Source: Microbacterium sp. AK031 (lineage in GTDB: Bacteria > Actinomycetota > Actinomycetes > Actinomycetales > Microbacteriaceae). From it: a stretch of DNA of 64,000 nt. Within the stretch, counting starts at the first letter, position 1. Every line of letters starts with the position of its first letter. A model generated the notes under the pieces. That model ran no database searches. It was not told the DNA's origin and saw nothing but the letters and a program-made list of their open reading frames with translations. Positions 8,554-16,483 of this stretch are shown in pieces. The stretch lies in the NCBI RefSeq assembly GCF_024807145.1, contig NZ_JANUCA010000003.1, positions 1 through 64,000 of the forward strand. Reading direction: 5' to 3'. A program made the position numbers and the translations under genes.

Positions 8554-10874
8554 TGACCTCCGAGACACTGACCCTCCCGTATCTCGACCCTGCTCTGCCG
8601 GTTTCGGCGCGCGTCGCCGACCTCCTCGAGCGTATGACGCTCGAGGAGAAGATCGGGCAGATGCTGCAGCTCGACGCTCGCGACGACCTCGACGACCATG
8701 TGCTGCGGCGCATGGTCGGATCGATCCTGCACACCTCGCCGGAGCGGATCGTAGCCGCCCGCGAGTTGACGCTGCGGACGAGGTTGCAGATCCCTCTGCT
8801 CGTGGGGGAGGACTGCATCCACGGCCACTCGTTCTGGCCCGGCGCGACGATCTACCCGACGCAGCTCGGCATGGCGGCGTCGTGGGATGCGTCGCTGCTG
8901 GAGAAGGTCGCTCGCGCGACCGCTGTCGAGGTGGCAGCCACCGGCATCCACTGGACGTTCTCGCCAGTGCTGTGCATCGCCCGCGATCTGCGCTGGGGTC
9001 GCGTCAATGAGACGTTCGGCGAGGACCCTTTCCTGCTCGGCGAGCTCGCGTCGGCCATGGTGCGCGGTTATCAGGGGGAGGGGCTGGAGGATCCGACGGC
9101 GATCCTCGCCACGGCGAAGCACTTCGCCGGGTACTCCGAGACCCAGGGCGGACGCGACGCGAGCGAAGCCGACATCTCACGCCGCAAGCTGCTGTCGTGG
9201 TTCCTGCCTCCGTTCGAGCGGGTCGCCCGCGAGGGCTGCCGCTCGTTCATGCTGGGCTACCAGAGCATGGACGGCGTGCCGATCACCCTCAACGAGTGGC
9301 TGCTCAGCGACGTGCTGCGGGGTGAGTGGGGATACACCGGCACGCTCATCACCGACTGGGACAACGTCGGACGCATGGTCTGGGAGCAGCAGGTGCAACC
9401 CGACATCACGCACGCGGCCGCCGCTGCGGTGAAGGCCGGCAATGACATGATCATGACGACGCCGGCCTTCTTCGAAGGCGCTCTGGATGCCGTGGCGCAG
9501 GGCCTGCTCGAAGAAGATGCGTTCGATGCCGCGGTCGAGCGCATCCTGACGCTGAAGTTCGAGCTCGGACTGTTCGAAGACCCGCGGACACCTGTTGACG
9601 GTCTCGAGCAGATCGTCGGCACGGCCGAGCACGCGGAACTCAATCTGGAGGTCACGCGCCGCTCGCTCGTTCTGTTGGAGAACGACGGCACGTTGCCTCT
9701 TTCGCCGGCTACGCCTGGTGGTCCCCTACGGTCGACTGCGCCTGGTGGGCCTCTTTCGCCGGCTGCACCTGGTCGCGTCACTCCGTCTGCGGCGACCACG
9801 CGCGTCGCAGTCGTCGGGCCGCTCGCCGACGACGCTCAGGAGCAGCTCGGCGACTGGGCCGGCGGCTCCGGTCAGGCCGGCTGGCTGGACGGACAGCCGC
9901 GCGAGATGATCACGACCGTGTTGGACGGACTGCGGGGGATCGCACCGTGGGAGGTCGTGCATGCGGTCGGCGCGGACATCCTCACGCTCCAGCCCGACCC
10001 CGCAGGGGCGACCTGGCCAGACGGACAGCCGCGCCCGCCGGTAGTGAAGCCCTGCGCCCCGGATGCCGCGCAGATCGCAGAGGCGGTCGCGGCGGCCGAA
10101 TCCGCGGACGTCTGCATCGCCGTCGTCGGAGACGCGCGGGGACTGTACGGAGAGGGACGCTCGACTGCGACGCTCGAGTTGATCGGCGGGCAGAATGCGC
10201 TGCTCGACGCGCTGGTCGAGACAGGCACGCCTGTTGTCGTGGTGCTGCTGGCGTCGAAGCCGCTGGTGCTTCCGGCATCCGTCTCGAAAGCGGCGGCGGT
10301 GCTGTGGGCCGCGAATCCGGGCATGCAGGGCGGGCGCGCGATCGCCGAGCTGCTGACCGGCGCGATCGAGCCGACCGGGCGCCTGCCGATCTCGTTCGCA
10401 CGGCACGCCGGCCAGCAGCCGACGTACTACAACCAGCTCCGCGGACAGCACGGCGACCGATACGCCGACCTCACACAGGCGCCCGCGTGGGCGTTCGGCG
10501 AGGGCCTCTCGTACACGACCGTCGACTACAGCGACCTCGCGCTCGCAGAAACGACGCTCGCGGCATCCGACACGATCGTCGCCGAGGTGACCGTGACGAA
10601 CACGGGCGCGCGTCCGACAGTCGAGACGGTGCAGGTGTACGTCCGCGACAATGTCACGAGCGTCAGCTGGGCGGACAAGGAGCTCAAGGCCTACAGTCAG
10701 GTGCCCTTGGCGCCCGGCGAGAGCACGCGCGTGCGGCTCGAGCTGCCCGTCGCGGACTGCACGATCGTCAACGCTGCAGGCGACCGCGTCGTGGAGCCCG
10801 GTGCCTTCGAGCTGCTGGTGGGTCCGAACTCGCGGTCCGAGGTGCTGTTGAGCGCGGGGTTCGCCATCGCCTGA
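8553..10874 (+). CDS. Glycoside hydrolase family 3 beta-glucosidase/beta-xylosidase
   Basis: A 773-residue GH3 enzyme that cleaves terminal beta-linked sugars. There is no signal peptide, so it should act in the cytoplasm on imported oligosaccharides. The catalytic TIM barrel carries the KHFAGYSETQGGRD motif and the nucleophile Asp in LITDWDNVGR. The second alpha/beta domain and a C-terminal fibronectin-III-like domain (TVTNTGARP) follow. Between the two catalytic domains, about residues 382-408, lies an unusual triplicated nine-residue Pro/Gly-rich insert. The frame is open upstream into the permease gene, but the ATG at 8553 begins the conserved region and is coupled to the permease stop. 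Confidence 0.92.
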   Translation: MTSETLTLPYLDPALPVSARVADLLERMTLEEKIGQMLQLDARDDLDDHVLRRMVGSILHTSPERIVAARELTLRTRLQIPLLVGEDCIHGHSFWPGATIYPTQLGMAASWDASLLEKVARATAVEVAATGIHWTFSPVLCIARDLRWGRVNETFGEDPFLLGELASAMVRGYQGEGLEDPTAILATAKHFAGYSETQGGRDASEADISRRKLLSWFLPPFERVAREGCRSFMLGYQSMDGVPITLNEWLLSDVLRGEWGYTGTLITDWDNVGRMVWEQQVQPDITHAAAAAVKAGNDMIMTTPAFFEGALDAVAQGLLEEDAFDAAVERILTLKFELGLFEDPRTPVDGLEQIVGTAEHAELNLEVTRRSLVLLENDGTLPLSPATPGGPLRSTAPGGPLSPAAPGRVTPSAATTRVAVVGPLADDAQEQLGDWAGGSGQAGWLDGQPREMITTVLDGLRGIAPWEVVHAVGADILTLQPDPAGATWPDGQPRPPVVKPCAPDAAQIAEAVAAAESADVCIAVVGDARGLYGEGRSTATLELIGGQNALLDALVETGTPVVVVLLASKPLVLPASVSKAAAVLWAANPGMQGGRAIAELLTGAIEPTGRLPISFARHAGQQPTYYNQLRGQHGDRYADLTQAPAWAFGEGLSYTTVDYSDLALAETTLAASDTIVAEVTVTNTGARPTVETVQVYVRDNVTSVSWADKELKAYSQVPLAPGESTRVRLELPVADCTIVNAAGDRVVEPGAFELLVGPNSRSEVLLSAGFAIA
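9696..9776 (+). repeat. Three tandem 27-bp units inside the GH3 coding sequence
   Basis: Units at 9696-9722, 9723-9749 and 9750-9776 encode PLSPATPGG, PLRSTAPGG and PLSPAAPGR. Units one and three are nearly identical and the middle one has diverged. The length is a multiple of three, so the reading frame is kept. Confidence 0.8.
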
Positions 10875-10918
10875 GCCGACCCCGGCGTTTCCTTTCTCCC
10901 GACGCCCCCTCCTGCCGT

Positions 10919-10958
10919 CGACGCCCCCTCGCAGCCGCGCGCGCACGAGGGGGCGTCG
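10919..10958. terminator. Strong stem-loop between convergent GH3 and merR genes
   Basis: CGACGCCCCCTCG (10919-10931) and CGAGGGGGCGTCG (10946-10958) form a perfect 13-bp stem with a 14-base loop. A further partial copy of the left arm lies at 10900-10910, so an alternative pairing exists. The position between two converging genes supports a bidirectional terminator, though no T-run is present. Confidence 0.7.
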
Positions 10959-10991
10959 GCGCGGCGAGGGGCCTCGGCCGATACAAGCGAC

Positions 10992-11357
10992 TCAGATCTG
11001 GTCGAGCTGCTCGAGGAACTCGTCGGCCATCTCGAGCTGCCGCGCGAGACGGTCGCGGCGTTCTGCGGCGTCGACGCGGAAGTCCCGCAGCACCGTCCGC
11101 GCTTCCGGGTCGTCGCCGGGGCCTGTGCCGTCCAGCACACGCAGCAGATCGCCCATCTGCTCCAGCGAGTATCCGAGCGGCTTCATCCGCCTGATGAGCA
11201 GGAGCCTGCGCACATCATCATCGGTGTAGAGACGGAAGCCGCCGTCCGTGCGCCCGGACGGGTTCACGAGCCCGATCTCGTCGTAGTGCCGGAGCGTGCG
11301 CAGTGAGAGCGATGTGCGTTCGGCCACCTCGCCGATGTGCATGGTCTTGTCGCTCAC
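10992..11357 (-). CDS. MerR family transcriptional regulator
   Basis: A MerR-type activator of about 121 residues. The N-terminal winged helix reads HIGEVAERTSLSLRTLRHYDEIGLV, followed by the usual second helix motif and a C-terminal dimerisation coiled coil rich in Arg, Leu and Glu. I chose the GTG at 11357 because GAGGAG precedes it; an upstream ATG at 11390 lies in the operator. There is no cysteine, so it does not bind metal in the MerR/CueR way. It diverges from the SulP gene and a near-palindrome lies between them. Confidence 0.85.
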   Translation of the reverse strand: MSDKTMHIGEVAERTSLSLRTLRHYDEIGLVNPSGRTDGGFRLYTDDDVRRLLLIRRMKPLGYSLEQMGDLLRVLDGTGPGDDPEARTVLRDFRVDAAERRDRLARQLEMADEFLEQLDQI

Positions 11358-11389
11358 TGTTCGCTCCTCGTGCCCACGATTATCTCGCA

Positions 11390-11410
11390 ACTCTCACGTT
11401 ACGGTAGAGT
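11390..11410. promoter_or_regulatory. MerR-type operator in the merR-sulP divergent region
   Basis: A 21-base imperfect palindrome with arms ACTCT and AGAGT (11-base centre containing CGT-T-ACG). MerR proteins bind such dyads within long promoter spacers. It is the only clear dyad between the two genes. Confidence 0.5.
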
Positions 11411-11524
11411 CTCTTTCGTCCCGCTCATGCGGATCGACTCCCCATTGTCTCCCGGCGACCGCGTCGGCCCGGCGCAACGGTGCGCTGAACAACTCTGCCC
11501 ATCCCTCGCACCAACTGGAGCGCC

Positions 11525-13048
11525 ATGACCGACGTCATCCCCGTCCAAGATCCCAAAGAGCGATACCGCATCGAACCGACCGTGTGGCAGGCGCTGCGCA
11601 GTCCCCGCCTCCTCACGCGTGAGGTCCTTGCCGGCCTGGTCGTCGCCATCGCGCTCATCCCCGAGGCGATCGCCTTCTCGCTCATCGCGGGCGTCGACCC
11701 CCGTGTCGGTCTGTTCTCCTCGTTCGTCATGGCCGTCGCCATCGCCTTCCTCGGCGGGCGTCCGGCGATGATCACCGCAGCGACGGGTGCGATCGCGCTG
11801 GTCATCGCGCCGGTCGCGCGTGAGTACGGCATGGACTACTTCATCGCCACGGTGATGCTCGGCGGGCTCATCCAGGTCGTGCTCGCCGCGCTCGGCGTCG
11901 CGAAGCTCATGCGGTTCATCCCGCGCAGCGTGATGGTCGGCTTCGTCAACGCGCTCGCGATCCTGATCTTCATCTCGCAGTTCCCGCAGCTGGTCGACGT
12001 GCCCTGGATGGTCTACCCGCTCGTCGTGGTCGGCCTGCTGATCATGTTCCTGATGCCGCGCATCACCAAAGTGGTCCCCGCCCCGCTGGTCGCGATCGTC
12101 CTGCTCACCGGTGCGGCCGTGACGTTCGGGCTCAACGTGCCCACCGTCGGCGACCAGGGCGAGCTGCCGCAGAGCCTGCCCGAACTGTTCATCCCCAACG
12201 TCCCTCTGACGTGGGAGACGCTCGCGATCATCTTTCCTTACGCCGCCGCGATGGCCGTGGTCGGAATCCTCGAATCACTCATGACGGCGAAGCTCGTCGA
12301 CGACATCACCGACACGCACTCCCGCAAGACCCGCGAGACCTTCGGCCAGGGAATCGCCAACGTGCTCTCCGGCGCATTCGGCGGTATGGGCGGATGCGCG
12401 ATGATCGGTCAGACGATGATCAATGTGAAGGCCTCCGGAGCGAGGACCCGCATCTCCACGTTCCTCGCGGGCGTCTTCCTGCTGATCCTGGTCCTCGTGC
12501 TCGGCGACGTCGTCGCGATCATCCCCATGGCGGCGCTCGTCGCGGTCATGATCGTCGTGTCGGTGCTCACTTTCGACTGGCACAGCATCCGTCCGGCGAC
12601 CCTCAAGCGGATGCCGAAGAGCGAGACGTTCGTCATGCTCATCACCGTCATCGTCACGGTGTGGACGCACAACCTCGCTGTCGGCGTGGGCGTCGGAGTC
12701 CTCGCGGCGATGGTGATGTTCGCCCGTCGCGTCGCCCACTTCGTCAGCGTGACCCGTCGTGTCGACAAGGACGAGCAGATCCCGACAGTGCGCTACACGG
12801 TCGACGGTGAGCTCTTCTTCGCCTCCAGCAATGACCTCACGACGCAGTTCGAGTACACGCACGACCCCGAGCGCGTCATCATCGACATGTCCCGTTCACA
12901 CGTCTGGGATGCGTCGACCGTCGCGGCGCTCGATGCGATCGCGACGAAGTACGAACGTCACGGCAAGCGCGTCATCCTCGAGGGCATGAACGACGCCACC
13001 ACCCAGATGTACGGACGGTTGAGCGGAGGGCTCGGCGGCGAGCACTGA
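11525..13048 (+). CDS. SulP family anion transporter with C-terminal STAS domain
   Basis: A 507-residue SLC26/SulP membrane protein that moves sulfate, bicarbonate or other anions. The conserved block SPRLLTREVLAGLVVAIALIPEAIAFS is at the N-terminus, many hydrophobic helices follow, and a STAS domain starts at about residue 415 (TVDGELFFASSNDL). CTGGAGCGCC precedes the ATG as ribosome site. The divergent MerR gene is its likely regulator. Substrate cannot be set from sequence; sulfate or bicarbonate are the usual ones. Confidence 0.88.
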   Translation: MTDVIPVQDPKERYRIEPTVWQALRSPRLLTREVLAGLVVAIALIPEAIAFSLIAGVDPRVGLFSSFVMAVAIAFLGGRPAMITAATGAIALVIAPVAREYGMDYFIATVMLGGLIQVVLAALGVAKLMRFIPRSVMVGFVNALAILIFISQFPQLVDVPWMVYPLVVVGLLIMFLMPRITKVVPAPLVAIVLLTGAAVTFGLNVPTVGDQGELPQSLPELFIPNVPLTWETLAIIFPYAAAMAVVGILESLMTAKLVDDITDTHSRKTRETFGQGIANVLSGAFGGMGGCAMIGQTMINVKASGARTRISTFLAGVFLLILVLVLGDVVAIIPMAALVAVMIVVSVLTFDWHSIRPATLKRMPKSETFVMLITVIVTVWTHNLAVGVGVGVLAAMVMFARRVAHFVSVTRRVDKDEQIPTVRYTVDGELFFASSNDLTTQFEYTHDPERVIIDMSRSHVWDASTVAALDAIATKYERHGKRVILEGMNDATTQMYGRLSGGLGGEH

Positions 13049-13061
13049 CGCGCGCCGCTCG

Positions 13062-13544
13062 TCAGTCGGGAATGTCGTCGAGTCGGCGCGGGCCTGCGCC
13101 GGACGCTCCGAGTGCGTCGTCGGGGTTGAGTAGACCGCACGCCTTCATGGACAGGCAGCCGCAGCCGATGCATCCCGTCAGTTCCCGTTCCAGACGCTCG
13201 ATCCCTTCGCGCCGTCGCTCCAGATCGCGTTTCCATCGTCGTGAAGCGCGCTGCCAGTCCTCGTGGCTCGGCGTCTCTGTGAGGGGGACGTCGGCGAACG
13301 CCTCCTGCACGTCTGCCAGCGGGATGCCGAGCCTCTTGGAGACCGTGATGAGGGAGACCCGCCTGAGCATATGACGCGGGTAGCGACGCTGATTGCCGGG
13401 TGTGCGCGTCGATGCGATGAGGTTGAGCGTCTCGTAGAAGTGCAGGGCCGAGACGGCCACACCGGTTCGCCTGCTCATCTCGCCGATGGTGAGCTGCTCG
13501 TCGGGTGCGTGGTGCGGAGAGTCAGTGCTCTCTTGGCTCGCCAT
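13062..13544 (-). CDS. soxR: Redox-sensing transcriptional activator SoxR
   Basis: A 160-residue MerR-family protein. The winged helix is at about 19-45. The C-terminal [2Fe-2S] site is visible as Cys125, Cys128, Cys130 and Cys136 (C-x2-C-x-C-x5-C), the hallmark of SoxR. GAGAGGAGCC precedes the ATG. It diverges from ferredoxin, ferredoxin reductase and superoxide dismutase genes and has a canonical SoxR box in front, so it should activate them when its cluster is oxidised by redox-cycling compounds or superoxide. Confidence 0.95.
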   Translation of the reverse strand: MASQESTDSPHHAPDEQLTIGEMSRRTGVAVSALHFYETLNLIASTRTPGNQRRYPRHMLRRVSLITVSKRLGIPLADVQEAFADVPLTETPSHEDWQRASRRWKRDLERRREGIERLERELTGCIGCGCLSMKACGLLNPDDALGASGAGPRRLDDIPD

Positions 13545-13569
13545 CCAGGCTCCTCTCGCCGCGCTCGAT

Positions 13570-13600
13570 TTGACCTCAAGTGTACTTGAGGTTTTAGCGT
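13570..13600 (+). promoter_or_regulatory. SoxR box within a long-spacer promoter
   Basis: CCTCAAGTGTACTTGAGG at 13574-13591 is a perfect 18-bp palindrome. It differs from the E. coli soxS box only in the central bases. A -35-like TTGACC (13570-13575) and a -10-like TAGCGT (13595-13600) flank it with a 19-base spacer, the overlong spacing that MerR-family activators correct. It drives fdxA-fprA-sodA and probably also affects soxR. Confidence 0.85.
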
Positions 13601-13630
13601 GGACAGCATGACTTGGAAGAAGATGCCCCG

Positions 13631-13957
13631 ATGACGTACGTGATCGCGCTGCCGTGCGTCGATGTCAAAGATCGGGCCTGCATCGACGAGTGCCCTGTCG
13701 ACTGCATCTACGAGGGCGAGCGTTCGCTCTACATCCACCCCGACGAGTGCGTCGACTGCGGTGCCTGCGAACCGGTGTGCCCTGTCGAGGCGATCTACTA
13801 CGAAGACGACGTACCGGAGGAGTGGGTCGAGTACTACAAGGCGAACGTCGAGTTCTTCGATGAAGTTGGCTCCCCCGGTGGCGCAGCCAAGGTCGGAGTC
13901 ATCGCGCATGATCACCCGCTGATCGCAGCACTGCCTCCGCAGGGAGGGACCGAGTGA
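13631..13957 (+). CDS. fdxA: Seven-iron ferredoxin (FdxA type)
   Basis: A 108-residue soluble electron carrier with eight cysteines at about 9, 17, 21, 25, 40, 43, 46 and 50. The pattern ACIDECPVDC then ECVDCGACEPVCPVEAIYYEDD is that of actinobacterial 3Fe-4S/4Fe-4S ferredoxins. A TTG start lies six codons upstream, but the ATG at 13631 with GGAAGAAG before it begins the conserved MTYVI sequence. The stop overlaps the GTG of the reductase gene (GTGA), so carrier and reductase are made together. Confidence 0.93.
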   Translation: MTYVIALPCVDVKDRACIDECPVDCIYEGERSLYIHPDECVDCGACEPVCPVEAIYYEDDVPEEWVEYYKANVEFFDEVGSPGGAAKVGVIAHDHPLIAALPPQGGTE

Positions 13958-15801
13958 CCTCTGCACCTCGGGTGGCGATCGTCGGCGCGGGACCGGCCGG
14001 AATCTATGCCGCAGACATCCTCCTCTCTCGAGTTCCGAACGCCCGCATCGACCTGCTCGAGAAGCTCCCGGCGCCCTACGGTCTGGTGCGCTACGGCGTC
14101 GCGCCCGACCATCCCCGAATCCGCAAGATCATCGATGCGCTGCACGATGTGCTGCAGCACCCGTCGATCCGCCTGCGCGCGAACATCGAAGTCGGCGTCG
14201 ACATCACGGTCGACGAGCTTCGTGTCACCTACGACGGCGTGATCCTCGCGACGGGCGCCGATCGCGACATGGCGCTCGACCTGCCGGGTGCTGATCTGCC
14301 CGGATCCTTCGGCGCAGCGGATCTTGTCGCCTGGTACGACGCGCACCCGGACGTGCCACGGACCTGGCCGCTCGCGGCCGAGAGCGTCGCCGTGCTCGGC
14401 GCAGGCAACGTGGCGCTGGATGTCACGCGCATCCTCGCCAAGCATGCGGCGGACCTCGACCGCACCGACACGCCTGACGAGGTGCTCGATGCGCTGGCAG
14501 CCAACCCCGTCCGTGACATCCATCTCTTCGCCCGTCGCGGGCCGGCAGACGTCCGCTTCTCAGCACTCGAGCTGCGCGAGCTGGGGGAGCAGCGTGACGT
14601 CGACGTCATCGTCGACCCGGTCGAGCTGGAACTGGACGCGCACGGCGAGCGGATGCTGGAGCAGTTCTCCCAGCGCCGCATCATCCTGCGCACGCTGCGC
14701 GAATGGGCCGACCGGCCATCATCCTCGCTGACCGCGTCGCGCCGCATCCACCTGCACTTCCGTCAGCGGCCGGTGCGGATCTTGGGCGAGCAGGACGTCC
14801 GCGGCATCGAGATGGAGCGCACGGCATCCGACCCGCTGGGACGCATGGTGGGCACGGGCGACCTCGTTCGACACGACGTCGGGGCCGTCTACCGGGCGAT
14901 CGGCTACCGGTCATCGGCAGTGCCCGGCGCGCCCTTCGATCAAGTGTCCGGGGTCGTGCCGCATCGAGAGGGCCGCGTCGTCGACGCGGACGGTGTGCCG
15001 ATACCACGCCTGTACGCCACCGGGTGGATCAAACGCGGACCGATCGGACTCATCGGTTCGACGAAGTCGGATGCCGCACAGACGGTGCAGCACCTGGTCG
15101 ATGATCTCGCGGCCCCTGATCGGATCGGCGACGGGAATGATCGGCTCGGCGACGGGAGCGACCCGCTCGCGCACCTCGTCCATGCCGTCGACTGGACGGG
15201 GTGGCTGAGAATCGACGCGGCCGAACGTCGTGCCGGCGCACAGCGCGGCCGCGAGCGCACCAAGCTGGTCGATCGCAGCGACATGATCGCGACCGCGACG
15301 CCGAAACCTTCAGCAGTGGGTGCCAGGTTGAAGGCCGCTTTTCGCACGCATCCGGCCGGCATCGCGATCATCACAGCCGCGACGCCGTCGGGACCCGTGG
15401 GTCTCACGGCATCCAGCGTCGCCTCCGTCGCGGTGGATCCCGCCGCGATCATGTTCTCGGTCACCAGAGCGACCGGCAGCGCCGGAGCGCTCCTCGATGC
15501 CGATACGTTCGCCGTGCACCTCATCGACGACGACCACGCCGACCTCGCTCAGACCTTCGCGACCAGCGGCGCCGACCGGTTCACCCCAGAGCAGGGGTGG
15601 GTCACGCTCGACTCCGGCGAACCGCATCTGCCCAGTGCCAGAGCTGCGCTGCGATGCCGGGCACTGCACACCATTCCGGTCGGATCCTCGACCGTCGTGA
15701 TCGCCGAGGTGCTTGAGATCGTCGCCGGGACCTCCGGCCGCCCCCTCGTCTATCTCGACCGACGCTTCCACTCCCTGCCGATCCACTCTGAAAGGAACTG
15801 A
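13954..15801 (+). CDS. fprA: Ferredoxin-NADP reductase FprA fused to a flavin reductase domain
   Basis: A 615-residue two-domain flavoenzyme. Residues 1 to about 450 are an FprA/adrenodoxin-reductase-like enzyme: FAD motif GAGPAG at 11-16, the YGLVRYGVAPDHP block and an NADP-binding VLGAGNVALD segment near 148. Residues 455-615 form a flavin-reductase-like (FMN-binding split-barrel) domain of the HpaC/RutF type, beginning VGARLKAAFRTHPAGIAII. FprA proteins normally end before this domain. It starts at a GTG overlapping the ferredoxin stop. The pair probably passes NADPH electrons to ferredoxin and free flavin, for example to repair iron-sulfur centres or reset SoxR. Confidence 0.9.
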   Translation: MTSAPRVAIVGAGPAGIYAADILLSRVPNARIDLLEKLPAPYGLVRYGVAPDHPRIRKIIDALHDVLQHPSIRLRANIEVGVDITVDELRVTYDGVILATGADRDMALDLPGADLPGSFGAADLVAWYDAHPDVPRTWPLAAESVAVLGAGNVALDVTRILAKHAADLDRTDTPDEVLDALAANPVRDIHLFARRGPADVRFSALELRELGEQRDVDVIVDPVELELDAHGERMLEQFSQRRIILRTLREWADRPSSSLTASRRIHLHFRQRPVRILGEQDVRGIEMERTASDPLGRMVGTGDLVRHDVGAVYRAIGYRSSAVPGAPFDQVSGVVPHREGRVVDADGVPIPRLYATGWIKRGPIGLIGSTKSDAAQTVQHLVDDLAAPDRIGDGNDRLGDGSDPLAHLVHAVDWTGWLRIDAAERRAGAQRGRERTKLVDRSDMIATATPKPSAVGARLKAAFRTHPAGIAIITAATPSGPVGLTASSVASVAVDPAAIMFSVTRATGSAGALLDADTFAVHLIDDDHADLAQTFATSGADRFTPEQGWVTLDSGEPHLPSARAALRCRALHTIPVGSSTVVIAEVLEIVAGTSGRPLVYLDRRFHSLPIHSERN

Positions 15802-15802
15802 C

Positions 15803-16432
15803 ATGCCCGCTCCCTACTCTCTCCCCGAACTGCCGTACGACTTCGCGGCGCTCGAGCCGCACATCTCCGGCAAGATCATGCAGCTGCACCACTCCAAGCA
15901 CCACCAGGCCTACGTCACGGGTGCGAACACCGCGCTCGAACAACTGGCCGCCGCGCGCGATGGCGGCGACCTCGCGAACGTGAACAAGCTCGAGAAGGAC
16001 CTGGCCTTCAACCTGGGCGGTCACATCAACCACTCGGTGTTCTGGCAGAACATGTCGCCGAACGGGGGCGGGACTCCGGAGGGGGAGCTCGCCGCATCGC
16101 TCGAGGACTCCTTCGGGTCGATCGACGCTTTCCGCGCGCACTTCACGGCCACGGCGCTCGGCGTGCAGGGCTCGGGATGGTCCGTCCTCGCGTGGGACAG
16201 CCTCGGGGCGCGACCGGTGATCTTCCAGCTCTTCGACCAGCAGGGCAACGCTCCGCTCGGCGTCACGCCCCTGCTGCAGTTGGACGTGTGGGAGCACGCG
16301 TACTACCTCGACTACCTCAACGTCCGCGCCGACTACGTCAAGGCGTTCTGGGAGGTCGTGAACTGGGACGACGTGCAGCAGCGGTTCGAGAGGGCCAGGA
16401 CGGCGACGCAGGGCCTCATCTCGCTGCCGTGA
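15803..16432 (+). CDS. sodA: Superoxide dismutase, Fe/Mn family
   Basis: A 209-residue cytosolic superoxide dismutase. Metal ligands are in the HHSKHHQAYV segment near residue 29, the GGHINHSVFW segment and the DVWEHAYYLDY segment (Asp and His). AAAGGAAC precedes the ATG, one base after the reductase stop. Membership in the SoxR-controlled operon fits a role against redox-cycling agents. Fe versus Mn use cannot be read with certainty; actinobacterial relatives are mostly Mn or cambialistic. Confidence 0.95.
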   Translation: MPAPYSLPELPYDFAALEPHISGKIMQLHHSKHHQAYVTGANTALEQLAAARDGGDLANVNKLEKDLAFNLGGHINHSVFWQNMSPNGGGTPEGELAASLEDSFGSIDAFRAHFTATALGVQGSGWSVLAWDSLGARPVIFQLFDQQGNAPLGVTPLLQLDVWEHAYYLDYLNVRADYVKAFWEVVNWDDVQQRFERARTATQGLISLP

Positions 16433-16441
16433 CACGTCCGT

Positions 16442-16480
16442 GCGTGCGCCCTCGACCGTCTTTCGGACGAGGGCGCACGC
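16442..16480. terminator. Bidirectional terminator between sodA and the glycosyltransferase
   Basis: GCGTGCGCCCTCG (16442-16454) and CGAGGGCGCACGC (16468-16480) form a perfect 13-bp stem with a 13-base loop. It lies nine bases after the sodA stop and just before the end of the converging glycosyltransferase gene. Confidence 0.75.
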
Positions 16481-16483
16481 GAC

